Notes: generated by a model from the letters alone, not told the origin. A DNA stretch of 64,000 nucleotides from Phenylobacterium immobile (ATCC 35973) (GCF_001375595.1 NZ_CVJQ01000001.1:2321001-2385000), one strand, 5' to 3'; positions 35,166-43,680 are shown, counted from the first letter of the stretch. Made by a program: numbers and translations.

Positions 35166-35654
35166 TCAACTGTCCTGATCGCCGGAACCGCGCGCGCTGA
35201 GCTTGCGCGTCGTACGCAGCACCCCTTCCAGGATACGCGTCGCGCTTTTCAACTGAGCGAGATTGCGGACGGAAATGTCGTGAAGAACCTGGGAGCCGGC
35301 GGGCGTCAGCGCCACCAGGGCGCGACGCCGATCGATCGCTGATTCCAGGCGGTGTGCGAATCCACGATCGACAAGTCTGGTGACCAAGCCGATCGCGCTA
35401 TGGTTCTTGATGAGCAAACAATCGGCCAGTTCTCCCACCGATATGGCCTCTTCGCCATCGTGCGCGCGGATCGCGAGCATCGCCTGGTGTTGCTGCGAGG
35501 TCAGGTCGTGGGCCAAGGCGCCCTCGGCGCTGAAGGCCAGAAATTCGCGTATCGCGCGCCGAAAGGCACCTAGCGCCCTGTAGTCCGCGTCTTCAAGGAT
35601 GTCACCATTCGAGCGGCTCTGCCCCTTCCCTGTCGCCATTGAAACCCTGCTCAA
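35166..35654 (-). CDS. MarR-family transcriptional regulator
   Basis: 162 residues (157 if ATG 35639 is used). Winged-helix features of MarR: an N-terminal helix DYRALGAFRRAIREFLAFSA, the recognition region ISVGELADCLLIKNHSAIGL, VTRLVDRGFAHRLESAIDRR (wing) and LTPAGSQVLHDIS. No cysteine typical of OhrR-type redox sensing is evident. Operator-like palindromes flank it: S2 82 bases upstream of its start and S3 downstream. It is the only DNA-binding regulator of usual type inside the island, so it is the best candidate to bind S1-S4. Confidence 0.9.
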   Translation of the reverse strand: MSRVSMATGKGQSRSNGDILEDADYRALGAFRRAIREFLAFSAEGALAHDLTSQQHQAMLAIRAHDGEEAISVGELADCLLIKNHSAIGLVTRLVDRGFAHRLESAIDRRRALVALTPAGSQVLHDISVRNLAQLKSATRILEGVLRTTRKLSARGSGDQDS

Positions 35655-35735
35655 GCAAGCCCTGTCTGGCGACCGTGCGTCCCAGACTCCCAGGTGTCAT
35701 CTCAAACAAAACCCCGTGATGCCAAGCCTTTTCAT

Positions 35736-35758
35736 ATTATATCGTTATACGATGTTAT
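35736..35758. promoter_or_regulatory. Operator-like palindrome S2
   Basis: ATTATATC (35736-35743), seven bases, GATGTTAT (35751-35758), in the space between the MarR gene (minus) and a small membrane-protein gene (plus). Left arm identical to S1. Confidence 0.6.
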
Positions 35759-35760
35759 TT

Positions 35761-35943
35761 ATGGAAACCCATCGTTTGGAGATCACCTCGCCCAACATCA
35801 CGCGGCGCGCCCAGGAAGCGCGTCGCTTCTCGCCGAGTCGCCGTCGCAATGAAGGTGGCGCGCAGATCGAAGTCTGCCTCCTGATCGCCACCGTGCTGGC
35901 CTGCATGGCTGCGATGACCTGGAGCCTGATGGGCGCAACCTGA
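35761..35943 (+). CDS. Small single-helix membrane protein
   Basis: 60 residues: a basic N-terminal part (RRAQEARRFSPSRRRNEGG) followed by one hydrophobic helix (EVCLLIATVLACMAAMTWSL) ending MGAT. ATG 35761 starts just after palindrome S2; an in-frame ATG at 35752 lies inside S2. Divergent from the MarR gene, a common layout for a regulator and its target. No family recognised. Confidence 0.5.
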   Translation: METHRLEITSPNITRRAQEARRFSPSRRRNEGGAQIEVCLLIATVLACMAAMTWSLMGAT

Positions 35944-36407
35944 CCCTCGCGCATGTCATATGGGCCGTGGCGGGCGCCTGCGCGGCAATGGCACTGGGCT
36001 CCGCCGTAGGTCACAGCTTAAGGCCGGCGCCCGAGGACCTGACGCCCGTGTTGGGCGCCCCGCGCCTCATTGTTAGCCGTTGAGTTGATCTGGCGTCGGA
36101 TGCCATGCTGACGGCAAGCGCGCGCTTGCCATGCTGCGAAGATTACAGCTGTCGCCGTCCCACCCATTCGTGGTTGGCTGAAATCTGGTTGATCATGCAT
36201 CGCCCGACGCAAATCTGCGTCGCGGCGCTTAGGGGGCGCCGCCATACCTGTCACGCCTTTCCGGACGGCTGGTGGCCTTGACTTGCGGCTCTGCCCCGGA
36301 GAGGGGCGCTACTGCATGTGCATTCGCCTTCCCCAAGCTTCGCTCAACCGCACACTCCCCTCCACCTTGCAAGTATCCGGTCCCGCCATGGCGCCGGCTG
36401 AGGAGTG
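35944..36407. other. Spacer without supported gene
   Basis: About 460 bases. The first 140 bases hold an open stretch without ATG (GTG near 35967) encoding a hydrophobic Ala/Gly-rich peptide, too weak to call. Around 36210-36330 the bases resemble coding DNA in no consistent frame. No RNA or repeat seen. Confidence 0.35.
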
Positions 36408-37190
36408 ATGGCGCGGGAACCAACCCTCATGCCTCCGCCGGGCGCAGATCGGCTGAAGCCGCGGGTCGTCGCCTGTATAGACGGATCAGGTTACGCCAAC
36501 AGCGTGTGTGACCACGCGGCCTGGATGGCCAGTCGCATAGAAGGCGACATCGAAGTTCTGCACGTTGAGGATCCGCAGGAGCCCGCCCGCGCAAGCCTGG
36601 TTCGCGAGGCCGTCAGTCGTCTTCACGAGGAAGGCTCGCCCGACGCGACGGGTAGGGTCGCCGCCGGCGCGTTCCCGCTAACCGCCACCGAGGGCGGGCC
36701 CGATCTGATTGTAATGGGCAAGCGAGGCATCACGAGCGAACAGGACCGCGGTCGCCTTGGCTCCCACGTCGATCGTATGATCCGTGCGACCACGGTTCCG
36801 GTTTGCCTGACTTCGAGGTTCTTCCTGCCAATCGGCCGCGCCGTGGTGCTGCTTGACGCAGACATGAAACATCGAGCGGCTGTCGAACTGGTGGCGACCC
36901 ACAGGGGCCTGCACAGGCTTGCGATCGACCTCATCGTGACGGCGCGAGATGGCGAGGATCCAGCTCCAAAGATGGCGTGGGCCCGGCGTGCATTGGCCGC
37001 GCGCGATGCCGACGTCTTCGCCATGCAGGCGAACGGCCCCGATGATGCTGCGGCGCGCTACATCGGGGAGAAAGGAGCGGACCTGATCATCATCTCACGG
37101 GCCGTCCTGGCGCCGGATCCAGAGGCGCGCCTCGGGCGCATCGAGGAAGGAGCGGTCTGGGGCTGGCGGACGCCCGTCTTGGTCTGCTGA
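36408..37190 (+). CDS. Universal stress protein, tandem-domain type
   Basis: 260 residues, two UspA-like domains. First domain: VVACIDGSGYANSVCDHAAW and, later, GGPDLIVMGKRGITSEQDRG with RLGSHVDRMIRATTVPVCL. The second, AVVLLDADMKHRAAVELVAT to GADLIIISRAVLAPDPEARL, is more degenerate. ATG 36408 follows AGGAG very closely; GTG 36405 and ATG 36429 are alternatives. UspA proteins bind ATP or AMP and act in stress survival. The last codons are part of a 30-bp tandem duplication. Confidence 0.87.
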   Translation: MAREPTLMPPPGADRLKPRVVACIDGSGYANSVCDHAAWMASRIEGDIEVLHVEDPQEPARASLVREAVSRLHEEGSPDATGRVAAGAFPLTATEGGPDLIVMGKRGITSEQDRGRLGSHVDRMIRATTVPVCLTSRFFLPIGRAVVLLDADMKHRAAVELVATHRGLHRLAIDLIVTARDGEDPAPKMAWARRALAARDADVFAMQANGPDDAAARYIGEKGADLIIISRAVLAPDPEARLGRIEEGAVWGWRTPVLVC

Positions 37191-37230
37191 AGCGCTGGAA
37201 CGCCCGTCTTGGTCTGCTGAAGCGCCGGAA
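37171..37230. repeat. 30-bp tandem duplication over a stop codon
   Basis: Bases 37171-37200 and 37201-37230 are the same 30-mer with one difference (T/C at the 26th base). The first copy contains the last codons and TGA of the universal stress gene; the second repeats them after the stop. Confidence 0.9.
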
Positions 37231-37390
37231 AATGGGTCTGACGAAACCACGCTGCCGGAGGCCTCAAGGAGCGTCCGATAGCCTCCGGTTCCGATGAGGA
37301 GGCCTGGGCGCAGAACCGCAACGCTCACACCGTGCTTGTAGACGCCGTGGGCCGGGGCTGGTAACGCTCACTCCTGAGCAGTGCTTTGAA

Positions 37391-37561
37391 ATGCGCTGCG
37401 CACTGCGGATGAGCACTGCGCGACTCGCATCGCTGGCGGGGCTCGCCGAAAGGACGGTCGTAAAGTTCGAGGGCCATGAGGTGTGTGCGAGACCCGGCAC
37501 GATCATAGCCCTGCGTAAGGCCTTGCTGACCGCGGCGTGCGCGAATTCTGCCGCCGCCTAA
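37391..37561 (+). CDS. Short XRE-type helix-turn-helix protein or remnant
   Basis: 56 codons from ATG 37391. The frame reads ALRMSTARLASLAGLAERTV, then VVKFEGHEVCARPGTIIALR and KALLTAACANSAAA, which has the helix-turn-helix rhythm of small alphaproteobacterial XRE proteins; the frame continues upstream with LTPEQCFEM, typical of their N-terminus, but lacks an ATG there. Either it starts at an alternative codon or it has lost its 5' end. Confidence 0.5.
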   Translation: MRCALRMSTARLASLAGLAERTVVKFEGHEVCARPGTIIALRKALLTAACANSAAA

Positions 37562-37677
37562 TACACCGACTGTTCTCCTGCGCGCGCCAAACCGCATAGC
37601 GCCCTAGCTTAGGTCGTCGAGCACCGCGCGGGCAAGACGTCCCTCCACAGGGGTTCTCCGGGGCGTCTCAAGGCTGT

Positions 37678-38407
37678 CTAGGCGCGTCCTGCGTCAGGTG
37701 TGAGCCAGCCTAAAACGCGATCACGCAATACGATCCAACAGCGTCGAAAAAGTATCCCAGTGTCGTCAATAAACGCTCTCCAGGATTCCCGAAGCCGGTC
37801 CATCGGGGAGGGAACTGGCGAAATGGACGCAGGAGGCGCGTCGTGCGCCGGCAGTGCTCCCGCCGCCTCGCTGATGTCGGTGGGCTCACCGCTGGTCATG
37901 AGGGAAACTGTCTCCGTGATGAAGTCGGCCTGGGTGACGTTTCCGATGGCCAACCGATCACCTTTGATCTTGATCTGCTGAGTGAGCAGCCCGGTTATCA
38001 CGACCCTTTGCGGGCTATTCGCTCGGGCACGCGGGATCGAGATGTAGACCGGACCGCCTGAATTCCCCGCAAAAACGGAGAAGTCCAGCATGTAGGTCGG
38101 GTATTTGTCGGCGGGCGATAGCGGAAAAGACGCCACTTTGCCTGCGCGAAGGATAGGAAAGCCGGCAGCATTGGCTGCAAAGCCCCGTGGATATCCGAGA
38201 GCCACCGGCGGCGACGGCCAAATCTTCCTGAGAGCCCGGTCTGATGCCGCCGGTCTGATCAATCGGCGGGCGATCTTGAGAACTCTCTGAAGGGGCGTCT
38301 GCGGGCGCGCTCGGTTGGGGTGCTGCATATTTTGGTTTGCTGGCGCACGACGCGAGGCTGAGCGCAGCCAGGAGAGCTGCCCCGCAGGGGAGTGCAATGT
38401 TCTTCAT
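37678..38407 (-). pseudogene. Trypsin-like protease C-terminal half fused out of frame to a lipoprotein start
   Basis: Two pieces on the minus strand. ATG 38407 opens MKNIALPCGAALLAALSLAS with a lipobox (LASC) and about 35 further residues. In a different frame, from about 38260 to 37678, lies PVALGYPRGFAANAAGFPIL and LDFSVFAGNSGGPVYISIP, the serine-protease strand and GNSGG catalytic-Ser motif. The His and Asp parts of the triad are missing. A deletion with frameshift seems to have removed the N-terminal protease domain. The C-terminal frame is still open for 239 codons, so a product cannot be excluded. Confidence 0.6.
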
Positions 38408-38458
38408 GTGCTGTCCTTGGGAGGCGATCTTCGGTTTCCGGAGTTCGGTCGCCGAACA

Positions 38459-38647
38459 TACCGCCCGCCAACAGGAGGCGCGGTTGTGTTCTCGTGTTCC
38501 CTGCTGCACGAGGCTACGCCCGTCACGCGGGGGACGCGCTACGCCTTCCTGCCGTTTCTCTATGACGACGAGGGAGCCCGGATCAGACAGGAAAACTTGC
38601 ATTCCTTGGAACCCGCGCCCCCTGCGACGGACGCCGCCGAGGACTGA
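38459..38647 (+). pseudogene. C-terminal remnant of a 2OG-Fe(II) oxygenase
   Basis: The frame encodes YRPPTGGAVVFSCSLLHEAT, then PVTRGTRYAFLPFLYDDEGA and RIRQENLHSL. LHEATPVTRGTRYAF carries the distal iron His and the 2-oxoglutarate-binding Arg of prolyl-4-hydroxylase-like enzymes. The HxD half of the active site is missing upstream, where the bases are the antisense of another remnant. Non-functional fragment. Confidence 0.65.
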
Positions 38648-39039
38648 CGCGTAGGTTGGTATTTCGTGGCCCCGTGAGCGGCTCCAGAAGTATGCTCCTG
38701 ACGCCTACAGACCAAACACCTTCATGCTGGCGTCAAGCATGCCCTCATTCCATGAGGAATGTCGCCGGCTCGTCGGCCTGCCATGACGTGCCGGCGAAGG
38801 CGAGCAGAGGCGCGAGTGCCGCGCGGCCAATTGATCCAGACGCTGGCCAGCGCGCACCTGAGGGACGTTAGATGCCCCAACCGCTTGCTTTGCATCTCGT
38901 ATTGCCAGATGAGGGAGCACGTTTGGACCTGCCGTGCGCGGGTGGCTATCCTGAGCGCCTATCCCTCGGGAAACCTCAGTTCGCTTATCGATCGCCGCCG
39001 AGCATCGGCAAGCGGCTGTTTTGATGTCTGTTTTCCGCA
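38648..39039. other. Spacer without supported gene
   Basis: About 390 bases ahead of the SulP gene. A small palindrome (CATTCC-ATGA-GGAATG, 38748-38763) is present. No frame shows protein-like composition and I see no RNA motif; part is probably the SulP promoter region. Confidence 0.35.
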
Positions 39040-40524
39040 ATGTCTGTCTTTGCTTCCGCGCGCCAGCAGTGGTTCGCCAATCCCCGCCGGGACTTGCTGG
39101 CGGGGACCGTCGTCGCCTTGGCGCTCATCCCTGAGGCCATCGCCTTCTCGATCATCGCTGGGGTTAATCCAGCGGTGGGCCTCTACGCCAGCTTCGTCAT
39201 CGCCGTGACCATCGCCTTTGTCGGAGGCCGGCCTGCCATGATTTCGGCAGCCACCGGAGCAATGGCGCTTTTGATGGTTACCCTCGTGAAGGATCACGGG
39301 CTAGAATATCTGTTTGCCGCCTCGATCCTGTGCGGCCTCTTCCAGATCGCCATCGGCCTTCTGAAGCTTGGCCGCTACATAAAGTTCGTTTCGCGAAGCG
39401 TGATGACCGGTTTCGTGAATTCGCTGGCGATCCTGATTTTCCTGGCTCAGATGCCTGAGTTAATCGGAGCCAATTGGCAGACCTTCGCCATGGTGGGCAC
39501 CGGCTTGGCGATCATCTACGGCTTCCCCCTGATCACCAGGGCGATCCCCTCGCCTCTCGTGGCCATCGTCACGCTCAGCGCTTTCGCCGTCCTAACCAAA
39601 CTCGATGTGCGAACGGTCGGCGACATGGGCCAGATGCCATCGACGCTACCCATCTTCCACCTGCCGGCAGTGCCCCTGACCTGGGAGACGCTACGGATCA
39701 TCGGCCCCATATCGGCGACGTTGGCATTCGTGGGCCTTCTGGAATCCCTGCTGACCGCCAACCTGCTCGACGACCTCACCGACACACCGTCGGACAAGGA
39801 TCGCGAGACCCGCGGCCAGGGTATCGCCAACGTCCTGTCGCCGCTGTTTGGCGGTATGGCCGGCTGCGCCATGATCGGCCAGTCGATCATCAATGTGAGT
39901 TCCGGCGCGCGGGGCCGTCTATCAACGCTCTGGGCGGGCCTGTTCCTGCTCTTTCTGATTCTGGTGTTGCAGACCTGGGTGGCCCAGATCCCGATGGCCG
40001 CGCTGGTGGCGGTGATGATCATGGTCTCGGTCGGCACCTTCGATTGGTCTTCGATACTCAAGCTCCGCGCGACGCCGGCACAGTCGTCAATTGTGATGCT
40101 GGCGACGACCGCCACCGTGGTCGCGACCCACGATCTCTCCAAGGGCGTCATGCTGGGTGTAGTGCTGTCGGCGATCTTCTTCATGCGTCGGGTGGGCAAG
40201 ACGCTGACCGTGGTGGAGTTGGAGACACCGGAAGACGGCCATCTGCGTTATCGCGTGACGGGGCAGCTGTTCTTCGCTTCCGCCGACCTGTTCGCCGCCA
40301 GCTTTGAGCACCACGGCCATCCTAAGCGCGTCGAAATCGATATGACCGGCGCGCACCTTTGGGACCTCACGGGTTCAGCCGCGGTAGACAAGGTGGTCTT
40401 CCGTTATCGTCGGCAAGGCGCGGAGGTTGACCTAGTCGGCATCAACGAAGCGAGCCGCACCCTGATCGACCGTGTCGGCCGGCACGACAAACAGCACCTC
40501 CCCGCGGGGGAGATCGCGCACTAG
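39040..40524 (+). CDS. SulP-family anion transporter with STAS domain
   Basis: 494 residues. SulP core: [40 protein letters not shown], the [20 protein letters not shown] region, and [20 protein letters not shown] with [20 protein letters not shown]. The C-terminus from about residue 400 is a short STAS domain ([40 protein letters not shown]). Predicted inner-membrane transporter of sulfate, bicarbonate or another anion. Last complete gene before the right attachment copy. Confidence 0.93.
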   Translation: MSVFASARQQWFANPRRDLLAGTVVALALIPEAIAFSIIAGVNPAVGLYASFVIAVTIAFVGGRPAMISAATGAMALLMVTLVKDHGLEYLFAASILCGLFQIAIGLLKLGRYIKFVSRSVMTGFVNSLAILIFLAQMPELIGANWQTFAMVGTGLAIIYGFPLITRAIPSPLVAIVTLSAFAVLTKLDVRTVGDMGQMPSTLPIFHLPAVPLTWETLRIIGPISATLAFVGLLESLLTANLLDDLTDTPSDKDRETRGQGIANVLSPLFGGMAGCAMIGQSIINVSSGARGRLSTLWAGLFLLFLILVLQTWVAQIPMAALVAVMIMVSVGTFDWSSILKLRATPAQSSIVMLATTATVVATHDLSKGVMLGVVLSAIFFMRRVGKTLTVVELETPEDGHLRYRVTGQLFFASADLFAASFEHHGHPKRVEIDMTGAHLWDLTGSAAVDKVVFRYRRQGAEVDLVGINEASRTLIDRVGRHDKQHLPAGEIAH

Positions 40525-40719
40525 CCCGCTTCTCCCAAATTCGGTCTGGCCACGATCATGCGAAAAGAAAACGGCGGGATCGCGAGATCGGCAAGGCTAG
40601 CGAACCCCTGGCCTCAATAGGCGCTCAAAGGCAGCGCCGGCGGGCGGCGCAGGGCGAACGAAAGTGAACGAAAACGCGAACGCCGGTGCACTATTTTTGC
40701 ACCCAACCCTCACTAACAT

Positions 40720-40766
40720 ATTGATTTAATTAATCAATCTGTCCAGTCCATCATAGGTGCAATAGA
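40720..40766. other. dusA attachment core, right copy, with adjacent palindrome
   Basis: GTCCAGTCCATCAT at 40741-40754 repeats the core inside dusA. On the minus strand the flanking bases encode HRLSIAPMMDWTD followed by a stop, a dusA start with AT-rich codons unlike the surrounding genome. Immediately inside the island is the palindrome ATTGATT-TAATT-AATCAAT (40720-40738). This is the expected structure of the second junction of a dusA-inserted element. Confidence 0.72.
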
Positions 40767-40878
40767 CAATCTATGTGCTTGAGATTTAGTCACTTTTCCT
40801 GCAACTTCAATTCGGTAGATCGGCTTTGTGTACACCGATTTTACGATCCAATACGCCATTCCACGCCAGGGTTCTCCG

Positions 40879-41551
40879 CTTGACTGTACACATAGGGGAC
40901 ACGAATTTGGCCGCCTTCGTGAAGCTTCCATCTGGGTCCTGGCGGGCCGTCGTGCGGCTATATCAGCGAGACCTTCCGGCGCAAGGATGACGCCCGCGCG
41001 TGGGCCTTGGACGCCGAGCGCCAGATCGATCGCGGCGAGGCGCCCAGGCCTCGCGCACCGCCAAGCTGCGGACCCTCGGCGACCTGATCGACCTGCATAT
41101 CGAGGACACGAAGGAAGTCGGCCGGGCGCCGGGCCGGTCCAAGGACGCCGCGCTCTCAATGCTTAAGCGCGAACTGGGCGGACGCAACATCGGCACGATC
41201 AAGCTGGTGCTGTCCCACGCCGCCGCCGTGCATGGCGTGGCCGTCCCCGTCGAGCCGGTGGACCTGGCGCGCATCGCGCTCAAGCGCCTCGGCCTCGTCG
41301 GCAAGGGCAACGCGCGCAACCGGGGCCCGACCGACGACGAGCTGGCCAGGCTGGTCGCCCACTTCGACGGCAACCCGCGCCAGATCATCCCCTTGGGCCG
41401 GTTCGCGGTGGCGACCGCCATGTTCGAGGCAGGCTTCGCCATCGAACAGGTTGCGCTCGTCGCCGGCCACAAGGACTGGAAGATGCTGCGGCGCTACACG
41501 CGCCTGAAGCCTGAGTCGCTGCACGCGCTGGCAGCGTCGAGGGCTGCGTGA
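40879..41551 (+). pseudogene. Tyrosine-type site-specific integrase, multiply broken
   Basis: Integrase of the type associated with dusA islands. Reading across frames: AAFVKLPSGSWRAVV, a small deletion/frameshift, GYISETFRRKDDARAWALDA and ERQIDRGEA, another frameshift, then TLGDLIDLHIEDTKEVGRAP. Two further in-frame deletions follow: one after GGRNIG and one after IIPLGRFAVATAM, the latter removing the catalytic Arg and the HxLRH box. AGHKDWKMLRRYTRLKPESL, with the last His and the nucleophilic Tyr, remains. The enzyme cannot be active. Second related remnant at 43681. Confidence 0.85.
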
Positions 41552-41562
41552 TCGATGGAGTC

Positions 41563-42315
41563 TTAGTCGCTGCCGAAATCGTCCGTCGATTTCTTGTTGA
41601 TAACGGCATTTGATTTGAGAAAGCGGATCAACGATTGCTCAAGTTGATGCCGAAGCTCCTTATTGGAAACCTCAATATATGAGGCGTATTCGACCACTGG
41701 AGACTTGAACCAAAACTTTTCCTCGTGGACCTTCAGGCGTGTCGATATTTTCTCGCCCTTGCCCACGTAGATCGGTCGCTGGCTGATATCGTAAAGCACG
41801 TAGACGCCGGCACAGGTTGGCCAATCCTTCTTGTCGTGCGGCTGAAAGTCTGTGAGCGGGCCGAGACCGGCGACCTCTTGGCTTTCGACTGTTTCCGCAA
41901 CCACCTGTTCCGGCACAGCCGTCTCGAGCGCCGCAGCGATCCTGTCGCGGGTTGCCGGTTGCGGATTCTGGATTTTCCCGCTCTCGATGTTGTAGATGGC
42001 CGGCGCGGAAACGCTTGCACGCTTTGCAAGCTCCGGAACCGACAGGCCATTTTGGACGCGCTGCTCACGAAGCCAAACTCCGAAGCTGGAAACCTCGTCA
42101 GTTTCTTCTTCCGATGGTTTGGAAGGCGCGCGAACTCGAGACCACCCAAGGATCACCTTGAGCTTCCTCTTATTCTCTTCGGTCGGAACGGTTCGGCCGC
42201 CTTCCCAGGCGGCTATCGCCCCTTGGGAAACACCAACCTTTTCAGCCAACGCAGTCTGCGAGAGACCCTCGCGTTGCCGGGAACGACGGATTCGCTGACC
42301 AATTTCTCCCGCCAC
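41563..42315 (-). CDS. Double XRE helix-turn-helix / GIY-YIG nuclease fusion
   Basis: 250 residues from GTG 42315 (GAGGGG six bases ahead; TTG 42339 also possible). Domain 1, about residues 3-60: IGQRIRRSRQREGLSQTALA and EKVGVSQGAIAAWEGGRTVP. Domain 2, about 75-135: VWLREQRVQNGLSVPELAKR and ASVSAPAIYNIESGKIQNPQ. Domain 3, about 160-245: CAGVYVLYDISQRPIYVGKG, ISTRLKVHEEKFWF and LRHQLEQSLIRFLKSNAVIN, i.e. the GIY and YIG strands, the Arg, the catalytic Glu and the terminal Asn. All GIY-YIG catalytic residues appear present. Function unknown: a defence effector, autoregulated nuclease or mobile-element protein. Base composition is lower in GC than neighbours. Confidence 0.75.
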   Translation of the reverse strand: MAGEIGQRIRRSRQREGLSQTALAEKVGVSQGAIAAWEGGRTVPTEENKRKLKVILGWSRVRAPSKPSEEETDEVSSFGVWLREQRVQNGLSVPELAKRASVSAPAIYNIESGKIQNPQPATRDRIAAALETAVPEQVVAETVESQEVAGLGPLTDFQPHDKKDWPTCAGVYVLYDISQRPIYVGKGEKISTRLKVHEEKFWFKSPVVEYASYIEVSNKELRHQLEQSLIRFLKSNAVINKKSTDDFGSD

Positions 42316-42463
42316 GTCGCACCCCTCGATTCCACCCAACTCCTACGCTAGTGCGACGAGGCGGATTTGTCGCTCGGTTGCCTGCGGCCTACCGACTTCC
42401 CCTTGCGGGCCAAACCATTTCGACTATATTTTGACCTAGAATGCGGTCAACAGGGCGACGCAA

Positions 42464-42886
42464 ATGGTCCACGCGGTCAAAAAGGAAACGCCTTCCGGCC
42501 ATCGGCGCGTGCGCAGCAGGCCGGTCGGCCGCCTTTCGATCACGAGTCTTATGGACGAGAATGGCTCGCTCAACGTCGATGATGTAGCCGAGGCGTTCAG
42601 CATGTCTAAGGTGCAGCTCGCAGAGACAGCCGGCCTGGCCCGACAAGTCTTCCAAAAGTCCAGCCGCCGTGACGGACCCAAGGCGCAAAGCCGAATCCGC
42701 GAGATGCTGGAGATCATCAACCTCGTCCAGGGCTGGGCGGGCGGCGCGGCGCAGGCGATGGCCTGGTATCGAGCCGAACCCATCCCGGCGTTCGGGGGCC
42801 GCACGGCCGAGGCCCTGGTCAAGTCGGGGAATGCCACGGCTGTTCGGGACTATGTCGATCACCTGGCGACCGGCGGATACGCTTGA
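42464..42886 (+). CDS. Xre/MbcA/ParS-type antitoxin
   Basis: 140 residues. An N-terminal HTH-like region (LNVDDVAEAFSMSKVQLAET; AGLARQVFQKSSRRDGPKAQ) is followed by the toxin-binding DUF2384 segment: AMAWYRAEPIPAFGGRTAEA and LVKSGNATAVRDYVDHLATG. The stop TGA lies within the TTG start of the RES toxin gene, the usual antitoxin-first coupling of RES-Xre pairs. Confidence 0.88.
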   Translation: MVHAVKKETPSGHRRVRSRPVGRLSITSLMDENGSLNVDDVAEAFSMSKVQLAETAGLARQVFQKSSRRDGPKAQSRIREMLEIINLVQGWAGGAAQAMAWYRAEPIPAFGGRTAEALVKSGNATAVRDYVDHLATGGYA

Positions 42887-43401
42887 GGTTCAACGGCGAG
42901 TGCTTCCGGGCCCATGATCCCAACTGGGCTTGGAGCGCGCTGTCGGGCGCGGGGGCTGCGCTAAAGGGTTGGCGGTTCAACTGGCCGGGCCTGGAGACGC
43001 TCTATCTCTCACTGAGCTTCAACACCGTGTTCCGCGAAGTATCGGGCGGCTTCGCGCATCGCCTGACACCCTATGTGCTATGCAGCTACGGCGTGGACTG
43101 CGAGGATGTCGCCGATCTGCGGACCGACGCGGATCGAGCGGCGCTGGGCGTCGAGCTGAGCGATCTGGCTTGTGCGTGGGGCGACGCGCTCATCGGCGGG
43201 CGGGAACCGGAATCGTGGGCCGTGGTCAAGCGATTGATTGCAGACGGCCACGCCGGGGCTCTGGTCCCGAGCTTCGCCAGCGGCGCGACGGTGGATGACC
43301 AGAACCTTGTGCTGTGGCGGTGGGGACCTGATCTTCCACACAAGGTCATGGTGTATGATCCGACCGGGAAGCTCCCAAAGAACCAGCTATCTTGGACTTG
43401 A
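42883..43401 (+). CDS. RES-domain toxin
   Basis: 172 residues, start TTG 42883 overlapping the antitoxin stop. RES features: FRAHDPNWAWSALSGAGAAL, KGWRFNWPGLETLYLSLSFN with the conserved Arg and Tyr, then FREVSGG with Glu, and a Ser-containing C-terminus (VPSFASGATVDDQNLVLWRW). Characterised RES toxins either degrade NAD+ (MbcT) or ADP-ribosylate a target (ParT); which applies here cannot be read. Intact TA pair inside a decayed mobile segment, consistent with stabilisation. Confidence 0.9.
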   Translation: MRFNGECFRAHDPNWAWSALSGAGAALKGWRFNWPGLETLYLSLSFNTVFREVSGGFAHRLTPYVLCSYGVDCEDVADLRTDADRAALGVELSDLACAWGDALIGGREPESWAVVKRLIADGHAGALVPSFASGATVDDQNLVLWRWGPDLPHKVMVYDPTGKLPKNQLSWT

Positions 43402-43405
43402 GGTC

Positions 43406-43573
43406 ATGGCGAAACCGGGAAGCAAGCGCGGCATCCTCGGCGCGATCAACAAGACGGCCGCCGGCCTGCACAGCGCCGGCGTCATCGATAAGGCGACCAT
43501 GCGTGAGTTTGACGCCCTGTGCCGGACGGTCATCCGGCCCAGCGTGAAGTTACCCGCAGAGCAGAATGAATGA
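43406..43573 (+). pseudogene. Truncated HigA-like antitoxin N-terminus
   Basis: 55 codons: MAKPGSKRGILGAINKTAAG then LHSAGVIDKATMREFDALCR. This is the N-terminal part of HTH antitoxins of the HigA type, whose DNA-binding region should follow after REFDALC; instead the frame ends at LPAEQNE. It starts five bases after the RES stop. Probably a remnant. Confidence 0.6.
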
Positions 43574-43680
43574 CCGACAAAGGGCGACCAAGCGAGCTGA
43601 GCCAAGCCATTCATCCTACGCTATTTCTCGACCCTTTTCGCCACGTTGCGACATCCCACTGCGCCGGATCTGCACCCAGA

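Larger units (their letters stand above)
12400..40754. mobile_element. Putative dusA-integrated genomic island (stress/ion cargo)
   Basis: The 28.3-kb segment lies between two direct copies of the dusA core. At the left end the full dusA reading frame is restored by an AT-rich replacement 5' end; at the right end only a short dusA start fragment remains (ending IAPMMDWTD then stop). Cargo is stress, osmotic and ion-homeostasis genes. No integrase, conjugation or replication gene was recognised between the two copies, so it may have been mobilised in trans or lost its integrase. The adjoining right side holds a dead dusA-type integrase belonging to a separate, earlier element. The boundaries are seen; the mobility is inferred. 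Confidence 0.6.

Noticed and set aside
37095-37328. Minus-strand frame with AVLRPGLLIGTGGY, resembling an epimerase-like fragment
   Set aside because: Too short, overlaps the universal stress gene and the tandem repeat, and no domain continues on either side.
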